Shown: piece after piece, positions 26,127 to 34,365 of the stretch
Layout of the letters: every line of letters begins with the position of its first letter
How positions within the stretch are numbered: position 1 is the first letter of the stretch
DNA from: CAZIOH01 sp964540815
Lineage (GTDB): Bacteria; Myxococcota_A; Polyangia; Fen-1088
Reading direction: 5' to 3'
Assembly: GCA_964540815.1 (NCBI GenBank)
Contig: CAZIOH010000030.1
Span: 1-64,000 of the forward strand
Length of the DNA: 64,000 nt
Made by a program: the position numbers and the translations under genes
Notes under the pieces: model-generated
Database searches by the model: none
The model's input: the letters and a program-made list of their open reading frames with translations, nothing else
Told to the model about the DNA's origin: nothing

Positions 26127-26242
26127 GGCGAGACCCTGTCCACCCGGAGGTCGTTTTGCAAGCCTCAAGAGTTGGGCGCTTCCACCGATGTCGTGAGTCG
26201 GATCGCGCCGTCCTCGGCTCGCCGGCCAGCGCGGTCCTCGAC

Positions 26243-27976
26243 ATGCCCGACGACGCCCCCTCCGCCCAGCCTCCGACCCGCGCGACGCTCGCCGATGGCG
26301 CACCGGCGGCCGTCCTGGTGGTGGAGCGGGCGCCAGCCCTGCGCCACCAGATGGCCGAGTGGCTGGCCGCCGAGGGCTACCGGGTCTCGGAGACCGGGGA
26401 TGGTCCGAGCGTCGTCGGCTGTCTGACCGCGGCCGACTTCGACGTGCTGGTGGCAGACGCACACACGCCAGGAGCGACCGGCCCCGAGGTCTTGCAGCTG
26501 GCACAGGTCGCCTCCCCGGGCACCAAGGTCGTGATCACCGCCGAGGGGCCCTCGATCGAGATGGCGATCGAGTGCCTGCGGGCCGGAGCGTTCGACTTCC
26601 TGCGCAAGCCGATGCAGGCCTCGGAGCTGCTGTCGGCGGTCGGACGGGCGGTCGAGCGGCGCCGGCTGGCCCGGACCGGCGATCTGTACGAGGCCAGCCA
26701 GGCGGTCCTGGCGGCCCAGGAGCTGGAGCGGCTGCCCGAGGTGATCGTCGAGGTCGCCCGCCGGGTGATGCGCGCCGACGACGCCTCGCTCATGCTGCCC
26801 GATCCCTCCGGGCGCCTGTACGTGGCCTACTCGTCGAGCGTGGTCCCGGCGGTGCGGGGCGCGGCCTTCGGCGAGCGCGTGGCCTCGCGCATCGCCCGCG
26901 GCCGGGAGCCGGTGCTCATCACCAACGGGCTGGCCTCCGATCCGCGCTTCTCGGACATCGAGGACTACAAGCGCGTGTCGTCCAGCATCGTCTACCCGCT
27001 CATGACGGGCGGGCGGCTGGTCGGGGTGCTCAACCTCAACCGCGCCGATCCCGCCCTGCCCTTCCGGCGGCAGGACGTGGAGCGGGCCGCGCTCCTCGCC
27101 TCCCAGGCCCTGCTGGTGCTGGAGAACTCGCGCCTCCTGCGGCAGATGGTGGCCTCGGAGCGGCTGGCGACCCTCGGGCAGCTGGCGGCCTCGGTGGCGC
27201 ACGAGATCAACAACCCGGCCTCGTTCGTGCTGATGAGCCACGATTTTCTGCACAAGCGGCTGCGGCACATGGCGGACCTGGCCGACGTGCTGTCCGCCGA
27301 GCCGGAGTCTTCACCGGCGGGCAGGGCCTGGCGCAAGCTCGGGGGGGCGGCCACGTACGCCGATCTGTTGCAGGCCACCGACGATCTGGCGGATGGCGTC
27401 CGGCGCATCCGCGACATCGTGTTCGACCTGCGGGGGCTCTCGCGGACCGAGGACTCACCCACGCGGGTGGACCTCAACGACGCGATCCGGTCGGCCTTGC
27501 GGGTGGCGGCGCACGAGCTGCGCGGCAAGCCGGTCTCCCTGGAGCTCGGCGGGGAGCTCTTCGTCGTCGGCAGCACCGGCCGGCTGTCCCAGGTCTTCTT
27601 GAACCTGCTGGTCAACGCCGCTCAGGCCGTGGCCGAGAAGGCCGAGAACACCGAGAGAGCCAGCGGACCGGGCGAGATCCGGGTGACCACGCGGCGGGTG
27701 GGTGAGCGCGCGGTGGCGGAGATCTTCAACAACGGGCCGGCCATCGCGCCCGAGCACCTGCCGCGCATCTTCGAGCCCTTCTTCACGACCAAGAGCGCCG
27801 GCATCGGGACCGGGCTCGGTCTGTCCACCAGCCGCGACATCGTCCACCGGCACCACGGCGAGATCTCGGTCGAGTCGTCGAGCCCGGGCGGGACGCGGTT
27901 CACCATCTGGCTGCCGCTGGCGGCGGGCGCGGTTTCGGGGGTGGGCGCCTCGGCGGTGGCGCACGGTTCCCCCTGA
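26243..27976 (+). CDS. Hybrid histidine kinase: receiver, GAF, HisKA, HATPase
   Basis: A 577-residue soluble kinase. An N-terminal receiver domain (about 22-135) has phospho-acceptor D72 in VLVADAHTPG, T99 and K122 (RKPMQ); its usual acidic pair is only E28 next to Arg. A GAF domain spans about 155-295 (LITNGLASDPRFSDIEDY). The phospho-accepting histidine is H320 in SVAHEINNPASFV, and the ATPase has the N box LNLLVNAAQAV and the G boxes GIGTGLGLS. No membrane segment is present, so it senses a cytoplasmic signal or takes phosphate from another kinase. No dedicated response regulator is adjacent. The ATG at 26243 is the first good start before the receiver domain. Confidence 0.88.
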   Translation: MPDDAPSAQPPTRATLADGAPAAVLVVERAPALRHQMAEWLAAEGYRVSETGDGPSVVGCLTAADFDVLVADAHTPGATGPEVLQLAQVASPGTKVVITAEGPSIEMAIECLRAGAFDFLRKPMQASELLSAVGRAVERRRLARTGDLYEASQAVLAAQELERLPEVIVEVARRVMRADDASLMLPDPSGRLYVAYSSSVVPAVRGAAFGERVASRIARGREPVLITNGLASDPRFSDIEDYKRVSSSIVYPLMTGGRLVGVLNLNRADPALPFRRQDVERAALLASQALLVLENSRLLRQMVASERLATLGQLAASVAHEINNPASFVLMSHDFLHKRLRHMADLADVLSAEPESSPAGRAWRKLGGAATYADLLQATDDLADGVRRIRDIVFDLRGLSRTEDSPTRVDLNDAIRSALRVAAHELRGKPVSLELGGELFVVGSTGRLSQVFLNLLVNAAQAVAEKAENTERASGPGEIRVTTRRVGERAVAEIFNNGPAIAPEHLPRIFEPFFTTKSAGIGTGLGLSTSRDIVHRHHGEISVESSSPGGTRFTIWLPLAAGAVSGVGASAVAHGSP

Positions 27977-27995
27977 ACTATAGTGGCGCGCGCCG

Positions 27996-29117
27996 ATGTC
28001 GCCGTCGCCGTCGCCCCCCCCGCCCTCGCCCGAGTCGCTGACCGCGCCCGTGCCCTTCGTGATCCTGAGCGGGTTCCTCGGGGCCGGAAAGACCACGCTG
28101 CTCAACCGGGTGCTCGGCGCCGAGCATCACCGCAAGATCGCGGTCATCGTCAACGAGCTCGGGAGGATCGACATCGATGCGAGGCTGATCCGGGCGCGCT
28201 CGAGCGACGTCATGGAGCTGAGCGGCGGGTGCGTGTGCCACCAGATCGGCGTGCAGCGGGAGCTGTGGTCCGCCCTCGACGAGATCATCTTGCGGGCGCG
28301 CCCCGACGCCGTCATCCTCGAGACCTCGGGGGTCGCCGAGCCGGCCGAGATCGTGCGCGGCCTCGGGACCTGGAAGGCCGAAGCGCTCCGTGCGCAGCGG
28401 CGAGCGGATCGGGCTGCCGGGGCCAACGCCAAGGACGGCGACGGCGGTGAAGCGGACGACGGCTGGCCCGAGGAGGAGCCGGTCGGCGAAGGACTCCGAC
28501 ACCTGACCCTGGCGGCGGTGGTGACCGTGGTGGACGCGCAGGCCGGAGGCGCGCAGATCGAGCGACATGGCGAGGCGCGGGCCCAGGTGCTCGCGGCCGA
28601 CCAGATCGTCCTGTCGAAGACCGAGCTCGTCCCCGCGGCCGCGCTGGGAGAGCTGCACGGGCGGCTGGCCGGCCTGAACCCGCGCGCCGAGCGCAGCGCC
28701 TTCCCCGCGGGCGCGGAGGGGACGGCGCTCCTCGCTCCATGGCTGTTTCGCCTGACCGAGCAGGTGCGCTCCGCGCCGGACGCGCAGGTGGCGAGAGAGC
28801 CGGGCCGACCGCATGACCACGGGCGACAGCTGGCGGCGGCGAGCTACGTCGACGAGGCTCCGCTGGTCGCCGAGGCCCTGCTGCTCGCGTGTCGAGGCCT
28901 CGGCGCGCGGCTGGTCCGGGCCAAGGGATGGGTTCACGTCGCCGGCGAGAGCCGCCGCGGCTTTCTCGAGGTGGCCGGGCTCGACACCGAGCTGCGCTTC
29001 GAGGAGGCCTGGCGTCCCGACGAGAAGAGGATGACCCGGCTCGTGCTGATCGGCGACGGGCTCGACGAGGAGACCATCCTCCGTCAGCTCTGGGCCTGCC
29101 GCGCGCAAGAGCCCTGA
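27996..29117 (+). CDS. CobW/COG0523 G3E-family GTPase
   Basis: A 373-residue metal-chaperone-type GTPase. Walker A is GFLGAGKTT (residues 26-34), VIVNELGRIDID is the switch region, and TSGVAEPAEIV is Walker B. The family metal motif normally reads GCxCC; here it is ELSGGCVCHQ, so Cys79 and Cys81 are kept but the third cysteine is His. A Ser/Pro-rich leader and an Asp/Gly/Ala loop near 140-160 are insertions. COG0523 proteins load zinc, cobalt or iron into enzymes; the gene is next to Fe-superoxide dismutase, which makes a link to metal supply tempting but unproved. Confidence 0.85.
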   Translation: MSPSPSPPPPSPESLTAPVPFVILSGFLGAGKTTLLNRVLGAEHHRKIAVIVNELGRIDIDARLIRARSSDVMELSGGCVCHQIGVQRELWSALDEIILRARPDAVILETSGVAEPAEIVRGLGTWKAEALRAQRRADRAAGANAKDGDGGEADDGWPEEEPVGEGLRHLTLAAVVTVVDAQAGGAQIERHGEARAQVLAADQIVLSKTELVPAAALGELHGRLAGLNPRAERSAFPAGAEGTALLAPWLFRLTEQVRSAPDAQVAREPGRPHDHGRQLAAASYVDEAPLVAEALLLACRGLGARLVRAKGWVHVAGESRRGFLEVAGLDTELRFEEAWRPDEKRMTRLVLIGDGLDEETILRQLWACRAQEP

Positions 29118-29224
29118 TCTCGCGGTGAGGGGGAGCCTCACGGGCGAAGTCTGCTAACTTCACGGCGTTCGGAAGCATCATCCTCGAACACGTCCGCACA
29201 CATCCGCCAAGGAGGTTAGACATC

Positions 29225-29803
29225 ATGCCTTTCACACTCCCGCCACTGCCCTGGTCCAAGGACGCGCTGGCCCCGGTGATCAGCGCCGAGACCATCGACT
29301 ATCACTACGGCAAGCACCATCAGGCCTACGTGACCAACCTCAACAAGCTGCTGGATGGAAAGCCCGAGGCGAGCCACTCCCTCGAGTCGATCATCCAATC
29401 CTCCTCGGGCGGCGTGTTCAACAACGCCGCGCAGATCTGGAACCACACCTTCTACTGGAGCTCGATCAAGCCGAACGGCGGCGGAAAGCCCACCGGCCAC
29501 TTGCTCGAGCTCGTCAACCGGGACTTTGGCTCGGTGGACACCCTGCTCCAGCAACTCGGGGAGGCGGCCAAGACCCAGTTCGGGTCGGGCTGGGCCTGGC
29601 TGGTCCAGGACGGCGGCAAGCTCAAGGTCACCGCCACCTCGAACGCCGATCTGCCCCTCAAGCATGGACAGAACGCCCTCCTCACGCTGGACGTCTGGGA
29701 GCACGCGTACTACATCGACCACCGCAACGCCCGGCCGAGCTACGTCGATGCCTTCTTGAAGAGCCTGGTCAACTGGGACTTCGCCGCGCAGAACCTCAAG
29801 TGA
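29225..29803 (+). CDS. sodB: Iron superoxide dismutase
   Basis: A 192-residue Fe-type superoxide dismutase converting superoxide to oxygen and hydrogen peroxide in the cytoplasm. Metal ligands are H27 (DYHYGKHH), H74 (IWNHTFYW), D156 and H160 (DVWEHAYYIDH). The Q70 in NNAAQIWNH, rather than the Gly that pairs with Gln elsewhere in Mn enzymes, indicates the iron form. A perfect AAGGAGG ribosome binding site precedes the ATG. It lies just upstream of the UbiA gene (24 bases). Confidence 0.95.
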   Translation: MPFTLPPLPWSKDALAPVISAETIDYHYGKHHQAYVTNLNKLLDGKPEASHSLESIIQSSSGGVFNNAAQIWNHTFYWSSIKPNGGGKPTGHLLELVNRDFGSVDTLLQQLGEAAKTQFGSGWAWLVQDGGKLKVTATSNADLPLKHGQNALLTLDVWEHAYYIDHRNARPSYVDAFLKSLVNWDFAAQNLK

Positions 29804-29827
29804 TCCCGCGCTTCCCCGGCTCGTGAC

Positions 29828-31021
29828 ATGGGCCTCGGCCAGCCTGACCCGCCCGTGACGTCCACCGCCCTCGACGCGGCCACGACCTCGGCCACGGGGA
29901 CGGCCGCGAGGTCGGACCCTCCTCTGCCGGCCGGGCCCGGACCGGCCGGGTCACCGTCCCTGGTCGCGCGCGCGATCGCCCTGGTCCGGCTGGGGCGGCC
30001 GCATTTCCTGGTGGGCGGCTTCTTGCTCTACGGGCTCGGCGCGCTCGTCGCCCGCTGGCAGGGCGCCAGGTTCAACGCCGCGGCCTACGGGCTCGGACAG
30101 GCCACGATCACCGCCTTCCAGCTCATGACCCACTACGCGAACGACTACTTCGACCTCGGGGCGGATCTGGCGAACGCCACCCCCACCCGCTTCTCGGGAG
30201 GCAGTCGGGTCCTGCCTGGGGGCCTCCTGCCGCCCGGGGTGGCTCTGGCGGCTGCGCTGGTCCTCGGCGCCGTCGGGGTCGGCGGGGTCGGGGTGACGGT
30301 CGCCTCGACCTTGGTGGCCGGGGCGGGCGGAGGCGGCGGGGCCGGACCGGCATGGGCCGCGGGGGCCGTGTTGTTGCTGGCCGGAGCCCTGGCCTGGGCC
30401 TACAGCGCGCCTCCCTTCGTGCTTCATTCCCGCGGCTGGGGTGAGCTGACCACGGCGGTGGTGGTGACCGGCCTGACCCCGTTTGCGGGTTACGTTTTGC
30501 AATCCGCCACGCTGCGCCCGGCGCCCGGGCCGGCGCTCGGGGAGCTGGCGGGCGCGATGAGGCAGATGGGCGCGCTCGGGCGCGTCGTGTGGACCGGGCC
30601 GCTCCTGGCGGCGCTCCTGCCGCTCGCCCTCCTGCAGCTCAACATGCTGCTGACCATCGAGCTTCCCGACGCGGCCGGCGACGCCGAGGTCGACAAGCGA
30701 ACCCTGGTCGTGCGGTTCGGCGCCTGGCGCGCCGCCCGCGCCAGTCAGGTGATCCTGGGGGCTGCGTACGGGCTCTTGCCGGTCCTGACCTGGTGGCGAC
30801 TCCCGGCCCCCGTCGCGATCGCGATGGCCGCCACCGCGCCGGCCGCGGCCTGGCAGATCTGGCGAATCGGGCGGGGGGACTGGGCGCGTCCCGATCGCTG
30901 GGGGAGCCTGTGCCTCCGCGCGGTGACCCTGCTCGTCCTGACGACCGGGTGTGCCGTGGTGGCAGTCGCCGCGCTCGTCATGCTCCCGGGAGGATCGGAG
31001 CTCCACGCACGCCGCTCATGA
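29828..31021 (+). CDS. UbiA-family prenyltransferase (MenA-like)
   Basis: A 397-residue integral membrane enzyme. After a 45-residue polar leader come about eight hydrophobic helices. The two Asp-rich prenyl-diphosphate sites are visible: NDYFDLGADLA near residue 101 and DAAGDAEVDKRT near 280. Such enzymes attach isoprenoid chains to aromatic acceptors, as in menaquinone synthesis. The gene converges with the FAD-oxygenase gene and their ends overlap by six bases. Its position beside a type III polyketide cluster raises the possibility that it prenylates an aromatic product made there, though MenA-like quinone synthesis is the safer reading. Confidence 0.82.
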   Translation: MGLGQPDPPVTSTALDAATTSATGTAARSDPPLPAGPGPAGSPSLVARAIALVRLGRPHFLVGGFLLYGLGALVARWQGARFNAAAYGLGQATITAFQLMTHYANDYFDLGADLANATPTRFSGGSRVLPGGLLPPGVALAAALVLGAVGVGGVGVTVASTLVAGAGGGGGAGPAWAAGAVLLLAGALAWAYSAPPFVLHSRGWGELTTAVVVTGLTPFAGYVLQSATLRPAPGPALGELAGAMRQMGALGRVVWTGPLLAALLPLALLQLNMLLTIELPDAAGDAEVDKRTLVVRFGAWRAARASQVILGAAYGLLPVLTWWRLPAPVAIAMAATAPAAAWQIWRIGRGDWARPDRWGSLCLRAVTLLVLTTGCAVVAVAALVMLPGGSELHARRS

Positions 31022-32359
31022 GGCGGCGGAGCGCGAGAGGCCTGCCGGCTGGCGTAGACCTGCAAGTGGCCGCAGCCCTGCGGCAACCCCCACCATGTGG
31101 CGCATGAAGGCCGGGCGCGCCCGCATGGCGTGCAGCATGGCGCGCGCAAGGACCGGGACCCGCGCCACCTCGACCAGACCGGCGGTGAGCCACCGGTAGT
31201 CGCGCAAGAGGGCCCGCCGGCGTCGATCGAACTCCAGCAACCATTCGCCGTCGTAGTGACTGTCGGGGCCGCGCAGCGCCGCCGGCAGCCGGTTCGCCAG
31301 CAGCTCGGCCGAGAGCAGGGCCTGCGAGATCCCACCCCCGGTGATGGGATCGGAGTTCCCCGCCGCATCTCCGAGCAGGACCGCTCCGGGAGCCACGCCC
31401 GCACGCGCCCCACGGACCAGGGGAAAACGTCCGCGGGCCGGAGAGAGCGCCTCGGCCCCGGACAGGCGATCGCAGAGGGCGGGGTGCAGGGCGATCCAGC
31501 GCCGCAGCGTCGCCTCGGCGTCGCCACCCTGCACGGCGCCCTGCCCCGCCAGAGCCGCCACCAGCACCCGGCCCTCCGGCAGGGGGGTCACGTAGATCTC
31601 GTGACCGCTCCCGATGTGGACTTCGACGTGCGGGCTCGGCTCCCGTCCCGGGGCCAGACGAAAGTGCATCCGCCACCCGATCCGCGCTGGGGTGCGGGCA
31701 TGGCCTTGGGCTCGGGCCTCGCGCCCCGGCCCCGGATCGGGGTTGGGGGGCCTGGCGGAGCCGGGCTCGAGCTCGAGCCCGAGCAACCGGCGCACGGTGG
31801 ATTGCACCCCGTCGGCTCCGACCGTCAGGCGCCCTCGAAAGCGGCGATCCCCCGCCCGCACCCCCACCACGCGGCCCCAGCCGAGCTCGAGCGCGTCGAC
31901 CGGGCAGTCCTCGAACACCCGGACCCCCGGTGTGGCGCGGGCCACGTCGACGAGCGCGCGATCGAGGACCGTTCGCCGCTGTCCGAGCCCGAAGGGTGCG
32001 GTCGTCGCTGCCGTCGTGGCGGAGGTCGTCGTGGCGGCGGCCGATGTCGTCGCCGCGGGCGTGGTCGCGACCGCCGCGGGCGGTTGCTCACCGGCGTCGG
32101 GCGGAAAGTTGGCGACCACGTCGACGCCGAAGCCGCGGTAACGCACGCCCCAGTAGGGCTGGCCGCCGCATCCATCCGAGAAGCCGAGCCGCGCGAGCGC
32201 CCGGACCCCCGACGGCATGATTCCCTCGCCGCAGGCCTTGTCCCGCGGGTGGTGCCGTGCCTCGAGCAGATCCACCGTCAGTCCGGCCCGACCGGCGGCG
32301 ATGGCAAGGGACGCTCCGGCCGGGCCACCGCCCACCACCACGAGATCCACGGCCCTCAT
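31016..32359 (-). CDS. FAD-dependent oxygenase/reductase (SrsC or geranylgeranyl-reductase type)
   Basis: A 447-residue flavoprotein. The dinucleotide fold is VDLVVVGGGPAGASLAIAA (residues 4-22), the second motif is DKACGEGIMPSGV, and the FAD phosphate motif is GDAAGNSDPITGGGIS. An Ala/Thr/Ser-rich insertion occurs near residues 90-120. This fold covers aromatic hydroxylases and geranylgeranyl reductases. Its ATG overlaps the stop of the ICMT-like gene in ATGA, and that gene follows the type III PKS, so by analogy with Streptomyces srsC it may hydroxylate an alkylresorcinol. The family assignment is firm; the substrate is inference. Confidence 0.82.
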   Translation of the reverse strand: MRAVDLVVVGGGPAGASLAIAAGRAGLTVDLLEARHHPRDKACGEGIMPSGVRALARLGFSDGCGGQPYWGVRYRGFGVDVVANFPPDAGEQPPAAVATTPAATTSAAATTTSATTAATTAPFGLGQRRTVLDRALVDVARATPGVRVFEDCPVDALELGWGRVVGVRAGDRRFRGRLTVGADGVQSTVRRLLGLELEPGSARPPNPDPGPGREARAQGHARTPARIGWRMHFRLAPGREPSPHVEVHIGSGHEIYVTPLPEGRVLVAALAGQGAVQGGDAEATLRRWIALHPALCDRLSGAEALSPARGRFPLVRGARAGVAPGAVLLGDAAGNSDPITGGGISQALLSAELLANRLPAALRGPDSHYDGEWLLEFDRRRRALLRDYRWLTAGLVEVARVPVLARAMLHAMRARPAFMRHMVGVAAGLRPLAGLRQPAGLSRSAAS

Positions 32360-32985
32360 CGCATCGGCTCGGACTGCCCCATCGGGCGACCGGGAAGACG
32401 CGGCAAGAAGCGCGGCTTGTGAGACATGGCCGCCCGATACGTCGGGCTCGCCTCGAGCACCCGCTCCTCGAGCCGGATGCGCCTCGCCAGCACCGCGAGG
32501 TGAGCGAGCGCGCCGAGCACGGCCGTCAGGTAGGCGCCGTGGATGAGCGGGAGCGCCAGCAACTCGAGGAACACGGCCAGGTAGTTCGGGTGACGGATCC
32601 ACCGGAACGGCCCGGTCGACACCACCCCGAGCGACGCCGAGTCCACCACCCGCACGTTCCAGTGGCCGGCCAGGCTGCGAATGACCCAGATGCGAAGCGC
32701 GTTGGCCAGGACAAAGACCAGCGCCGCCGGAATTCCGATGGCGGGGACGAAGGGACGCCGGCCCACCAGCACCTCGACCCCGGCCCCCACCAGCACGGCG
32801 GTGTGGAGCGCGACCATGAAGGGGAAGCCCGGCTCTGGCAACAGCCGCGCGCCCTCCCCGGCCAGCGTCCGCTGGTGGCGACGCGAGAGCCGCATCTCGG
32901 CGAGCCGGGCCACTCCCACGGCGACGAGCAGGGCAATGAACGCCGCGACGCCGAGATCGACCGGGGAGCCAGGAGAGGTGTTCAC
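32356..32985 (-). CDS. ICMT-like membrane methyltransferase (SrsB type)
   Basis: A 209-residue polytopic membrane protein of the isoprenylcysteine carboxyl methyltransferase/phospholipid methyltransferase family. Hydrophobic helices cover about 10-30, 55-80, 85-100 and 140-175. The C-terminal signature TGPFRWIRHPNYLAVFLELLALPL contains the RHPxY motif. In type III PKS clusters (Streptomyces SrsB, Bacillus BpsB) such proteins O-methylate alkylresorcinols or alkylpyrones. The gene lies 78 bases downstream of the PKS gene and its stop overlaps the start of the FAD gene by four bases. Confidence 0.85.
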   Translation of the reverse strand: MNTSPGSPVDLGVAAFIALLVAVGVARLAEMRLSRRHQRTLAGEGARLLPEPGFPFMVALHTAVLVGAGVEVLVGRRPFVPAIGIPAALVFVLANALRIWVIRSLAGHWNVRVVDSASLGVVSTGPFRWIRHPNYLAVFLELLALPLIHGAYLTAVLGALAHLAVLARRIRLEERVLEASPTYRAAMSHKPRFLPRLPGRPMGQSEPMR

Positions 32986-33063
32986 GGGAGCGCCGCCCCG
33001 ACCCTCGCCGCCGCACCAGGCGTGGCCCAGCCGCCAGTCCCTGCCCGCGTCACCCCACCACCC

Positions 33064-34197
33064 TCACGTCCACCTGATTAACACGGATTCCGCGGTCAGT
33101 CCCGGGCCAAACGCCGCCAGCGCCCCCAGCACACCCGGGGGCGGGCGCCGGGCGTTCATCCACTCGTGAAGGACGAAGAGCACCGAGGCGCTCGACTGGT
33201 TCCCGAAGCGGCGCAGGACGTCCCAGCTCGGGCCGAGATCCTCGGTGGTCAGACCGAGCGCCTGCTGCAGCGCCAGCAGGATACGCTTGCCCCCCGGGTG
33301 AAGGACGAAGGCGCGCAGATCGCGCAGGGTCGCCTCCCCCTGGCGAGCCAGCTGCGAGAAGAGCTCGCCCACCACGCCCCCGAGCAGCCCCGGGATGTCC
33401 TTGGACAGTACCGAGTGAAAGCCGTCGTCCCTCAGGTCGAATCCCAGCGCGTACGTGCTGTTCGGGATGGTGTGGCAGCGCGTGCCGACCACCGTGATCG
33501 GCCGCGGCTGCGGCTGCGCATGCGCATGCGCATGACCGCCGATCGCGTGGCCGGAGGTCCGGACGACCGGCCCCACGGCCGAGCCCTCGAGCTCGGCCCC
33601 CGTCATCAAGACGGCAGCGGCTCCGTCCCCGAACAGCGCCGAGGAGATCAGGTTGTCCACCGAGACGTCGAGCGGCTGGAAGTTCAGGCTGGGAAGCTCG
33701 ACCGCAACGACCAGCACGCGGCCCCGGGGATGACCGAGCAGATGGTCGTGGGCACGCGCCAGGGCCGCCGCGCCCGCGACGCACCCGAGCTGTGTGATGG
33801 GCAAGCGCCGCACGTCGCGCCGCAGCCCGAGCGCGTCGATCAAGAAGGCATCGAGCGACGGCAACATGATGCCCGTGCACGAGGTGACGACCACCAGATC
33901 GATCTGTTCGGGCGCGGTCCCCGCTCCCGCCAGGCACGCCCGCGCCACCTCCACGCCGAGCGCCAGCGCCCGCTCGGCGTACAGGCGCATGGTCTCCGTG
34001 AGGGTGCGTGGGGTGGTGAGCGCCGCGAGCGGAAGCACGCCGTAACGGGTCTCGATCCCGGACGCATCGAAGTACGCCATGGCGGCCGCCAGCCGCCGCC
34101 CCTCGAGCGGAAAGCGGCGCGAGAAGGCGTCCCGAATCTCGGATTGGGTCGCCGGATATTCCGGGACGGCGACCGCAATGTTGGTGATCTGGGACAA
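33064..34197 (-). CDS. Type III polyketide synthase (chalcone synthase family)
   Basis: A 377-residue thiolase-fold enzyme. The Cys-His-Asn triad is complete: C139 in PITQLGCVAGAAAL, H300 in AFVLHPGGKR, and N333 in RRFGNQSSASVLF. It extends acyl-CoA starters with malonyl-CoA and cyclises the chain to resorcinols or pyrones. An odd His/Ala/Pro/Gln insert, GHAHAHAQPQPRP (221-233), sits in a surface loop and is encoded by a short CATGCG-type repeat. The start codon is TTG at 34197 with no clear ribosome binding site. It heads a likely operon with the methyltransferase and flavoprotein genes. Confidence 0.93.
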   Translation of the reverse strand: MSQITNIAVAVPEYPATQSEIRDAFSRRFPLEGRRLAAAMAYFDASGIETRYGVLPLAALTTPRTLTETMRLYAERALALGVEVARACLAGAGTAPEQIDLVVVTSCTGIMLPSLDAFLIDALGLRRDVRRLPITQLGCVAGAAALARAHDHLLGHPRGRVLVVAVELPSLNFQPLDVSVDNLISSALFGDGAAAVLMTGAELEGSAVGPVVRTSGHAIGGHAHAHAQPQPRPITVVGTRCHTIPNSTYALGFDLRDDGFHSVLSKDIPGLLGGVVGELFSQLARQGEATLRDLRAFVLHPGGKRILLALQQALGLTTEDLGPSWDVLRRFGNQSSASVLFVLHEWMNARRPPPGVLGALAAFGPGLTAESVLIRWT

Positions 34198-34365
34198 GAT
34201 TGGCCGCCGCAGGGGTCAACCTGACACGAGTTGCCGTGCAGTCAATGCGGATTCACCAGATCCGGCGCCCGGCCGCGGGCGATTGGAAGACGCGGACCAG
34301 AGCGAGCGGCGTGAAATGATCCGAGAAGGTGACGTCCTGTCCCGCCTCGGTCGCTCACCCGCCGA

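Noticed and set aside
26156..26242. Longer start for the hybrid kinase
   Set aside because: The extra 29 residues are Arg/Ser-rich and unlike any domain; the ATG at 26243 precedes the receiver domain.
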